A stretch of DNA of 5,412 bases, taken from NCBI GenBank assembly GCA_944391155.1, contig CALXSO010000060.1, positions 1-5,412 on the forward strand, in the 5' to 3' direction. How positions within the stretch are numbered: position 1 is the first letter of the stretch; every line of letters begins with the position of its first letter. Source of the stretch: an uncultured Clostridia bacterium (GTDB taxonomy: Bacteria > Bacillota > Clostridia > TANB77 > CAG-508). A program made the translations under genes and the position numbers. Under the pieces are notes generated by a model that did no database searches, was not told the origin of the DNA, and saw only the letters and a list, made by a program, of their open reading frames with translations. Below, piece by piece: positions 4,268-5,412 of the stretch.

Positions 4268-5412
4268 CTATTTTTTAGGTTCAATTTTTTCAAGTCCACC
4301 CATATATGGTCTCAAAACTTCTGGAATTATTACACTTCCATCAGGTTGATAATTATTTTCAACAATAGAAATAAGCATACGAGGAGGAGCAACAACAGTA
4401 TTATTTAAAGTATGTGCAAAATAATTACCATTTTTTCCTTTAATTCTTATTCCCAAACGTCTTGCTTGAGCATCTGTCAAATTAGAGCAACTTCCAACTT
4501 CAAAATATTTTTTCTGTCTTGGAGACCATGCTTCAACATCACAAGATTTTGCTTTTAAGTCTGCTAAGTCACCACTGCAACATTCTAGAGTTCTTACAGG
4601 AATATTCATACTTCTAAAAAATTCTACTGTATAAGACCACATTTTATTATACCAATCCCAAGAATCTTCAGGTTCACAAACCACAATCATTTCTTGTTTC
4701 TCAAATTGATGAATTCTGTAAACACCACGTTCTTCTAATCCATGTGCACCTTTTTCTTTTCTGAAACAAGGGGAATAAGAAGTCATTGTATATGGTAGAT
4801 GTTCTTTCTTTAGAAATTGGTCTTTAAATTTACCAATCATAGAATGTTCACTAGTTCCAATTAAATACAAATCTTCACCTTCGATTTTATACATCATTGC
4901 ATCCATCTCTTCAAAACTCATGACACCTGTTACGACATCACTTCTAATCATATATGGAGGAATACAATATGTAAACCCTTTATTTATCATAAAATCTCTA
5001 GCATATGTTAAAACAGCAGAATGAAGTCTGGCTACATTTCCCATAAGATAATAAAAACCTTGACCTGCAACTCTTCTAGCACTATCCAAATCTAACCCGT
5101 CAAGAGATTCTAAAATTTCTCCATGAAAAGGTATTTCATAATCAGGAACAAAGGGATCACCAAATTTTTGGATTTCTACATTTTCACTATCATCCTTACC
5201 TATTGGAACAGATTCATGCATAATATTTGGTATTTTCATCATTCTTACTTTAATTTCTTCAGAATAATCATTTTCTAATTTTTCATTATCTTCTAATTTC
5301 TTATTTATTTCTTGAACCTCTGATTTAACTTTTTCTGCTTCTTCTTTTTGACCATTTTTCATAAGTTCACCAATTTTTGAACTCAAAAGTTTTCTTTCTG
5401 CTCTTAAATTAT
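4268..5412 (-). CDS. serS: Serine-tRNA ligase, N-terminus cut by the window edge (partial)
   Basis: SerRS is a class II synthetase that charges tRNA(Ser), and tRNA(Sec) where present, in the cytoplasm. The frame stays open to the right edge: upstream of a TTG at 5386 it reads NLRAERKLLSSKIGEL, the usual end of the first arm of the SerRS coiled coil, so this TTG is an internal leucine codon. About 380 residues are visible; roughly 40-50 N-terminal residues are missing. Seen in order are the second coiled-coil arm, motif 1 (GQGFYYLMGNVARLH, 5065-5021), the substrate-loop TSEH (4855-4844), motif 2 (FRKEKGAHGLEERGVYR then HQFEKQE, about 4765-4691) and motif 3 (PPRMLISIVEN, about 4387-4355), ending VLRPYMGG. 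GTSEHSMIG replaces the common PTAEVPLTN, and the motif 2 loop lacks the usual GSAGRDTRG wording, so this is a less common SerRS subtype. engB follows on the same strand. Confidence 0.95.
   Translation of the reverse strand, partial: NLRAERKLLSSKIGELMKNGQKEEAEKVKSEVQEINKKLEDNEKLENDYSEEIKVRMMKIPNIMHESVPIGKDDSENVEIQKFGDPFVPDYEIPFHGEILESLDGLDLDSARRVAGQGFYYLMGNVARLHSAVLTYARDFMINKGFTYCIPPYMIRSDVVTGVMSFEEMDAMMYKIEGEDLYLIGTSEHSMIGKFKDQFLKKEHLPYTMTSYSPCFRKEKGAHGLEERGVYRIHQFEKQEMIVVCEPEDSWDWYNKMWSYTVEFFRSMNIPVRTLECCSGDLADLKAKSCDVEAWSPRQKKYFEVGSCSNLTDAQARRLGIRIKGKNGNYFAHTLNNTVVAPPRMLISIVENNYQPDGSVIIPEVLRPYMGGLEKIEPKK

Noticed and set aside
5384..5386. TTG as the true start of serS
   Set aside because: The frame continues upstream to the window edge with recognisable SerRS coiled-coil sequence (NLRAERKL), so this codon is internal.
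1..5412. CRISPR array, tRNA or rRNA genes, transposon ends
   Set aside because: No regularly spaced repeats, cloverleaf-like sequences, rRNA blocks or transposase fragments were seen on either strand.

Overview
The window is AT-rich (roughly 30% GC by eye) with AGGAG-type ribosome binding sites, U-tailed hairpin terminators and standard bacterial stop codon use. A 551-residue GltX of the kind I associate with clostridia, a DUF951 protein, an EngB/YsxC GTPase and an unusual SerRS subtype together suggest a Bacillota genome, most likely an uncultured or gut-type member of Clostridia. This is inference; there is no rRNA or other marker to fix it.

Left end (1-504, + strand): the last 16 codons of an unidentified gene abut a Panacea-domain (DUF4065, SocA/GepA-like) gene as TAA-ATG. 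The pair ends at a strong terminator. Panacea proteins are often antitoxins of two-gene toxin-antitoxin operons, so the truncated upstream gene may be the toxin partner.

Middle left (505-1202): 505-614 shows nothing coding. A minus-strand transcription unit follows: its own promoter (1099-1127), a 102-residue polytopic membrane protein of unknown function (739-1047), and a long terminator hairpin (615-686). Its promoter region lies back to back with the gltX promoter (1139-1167).

Centre (1139-3434, + strand): gltX (glutamyl-tRNA synthetase) and a 61-residue DUF951 protein are probably one unit, with a strong hairpin folded over the gltX stop codon between them. A small protein with eight cysteines and two predicted membrane helices follows, behind tandem inverted repeats, and ends at a strong terminator that also serves the convergent genes.

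Right (3591-5412, - strand): serS (N-terminus cut by the window edge) is followed by engB, a ribosome-assembly GTPase, 80 bases downstream with a moderate hairpin between them. gltX, engB and serS all serve translation. The less ordinary content is the Panacea pair, the orphan membrane protein with its own promoter and terminator, and the Cys-rich membrane protein. I do not see a complete new multi-gene system; the Panacea pair at the left edge is the best candidate, and its decisive half lies outside the window.
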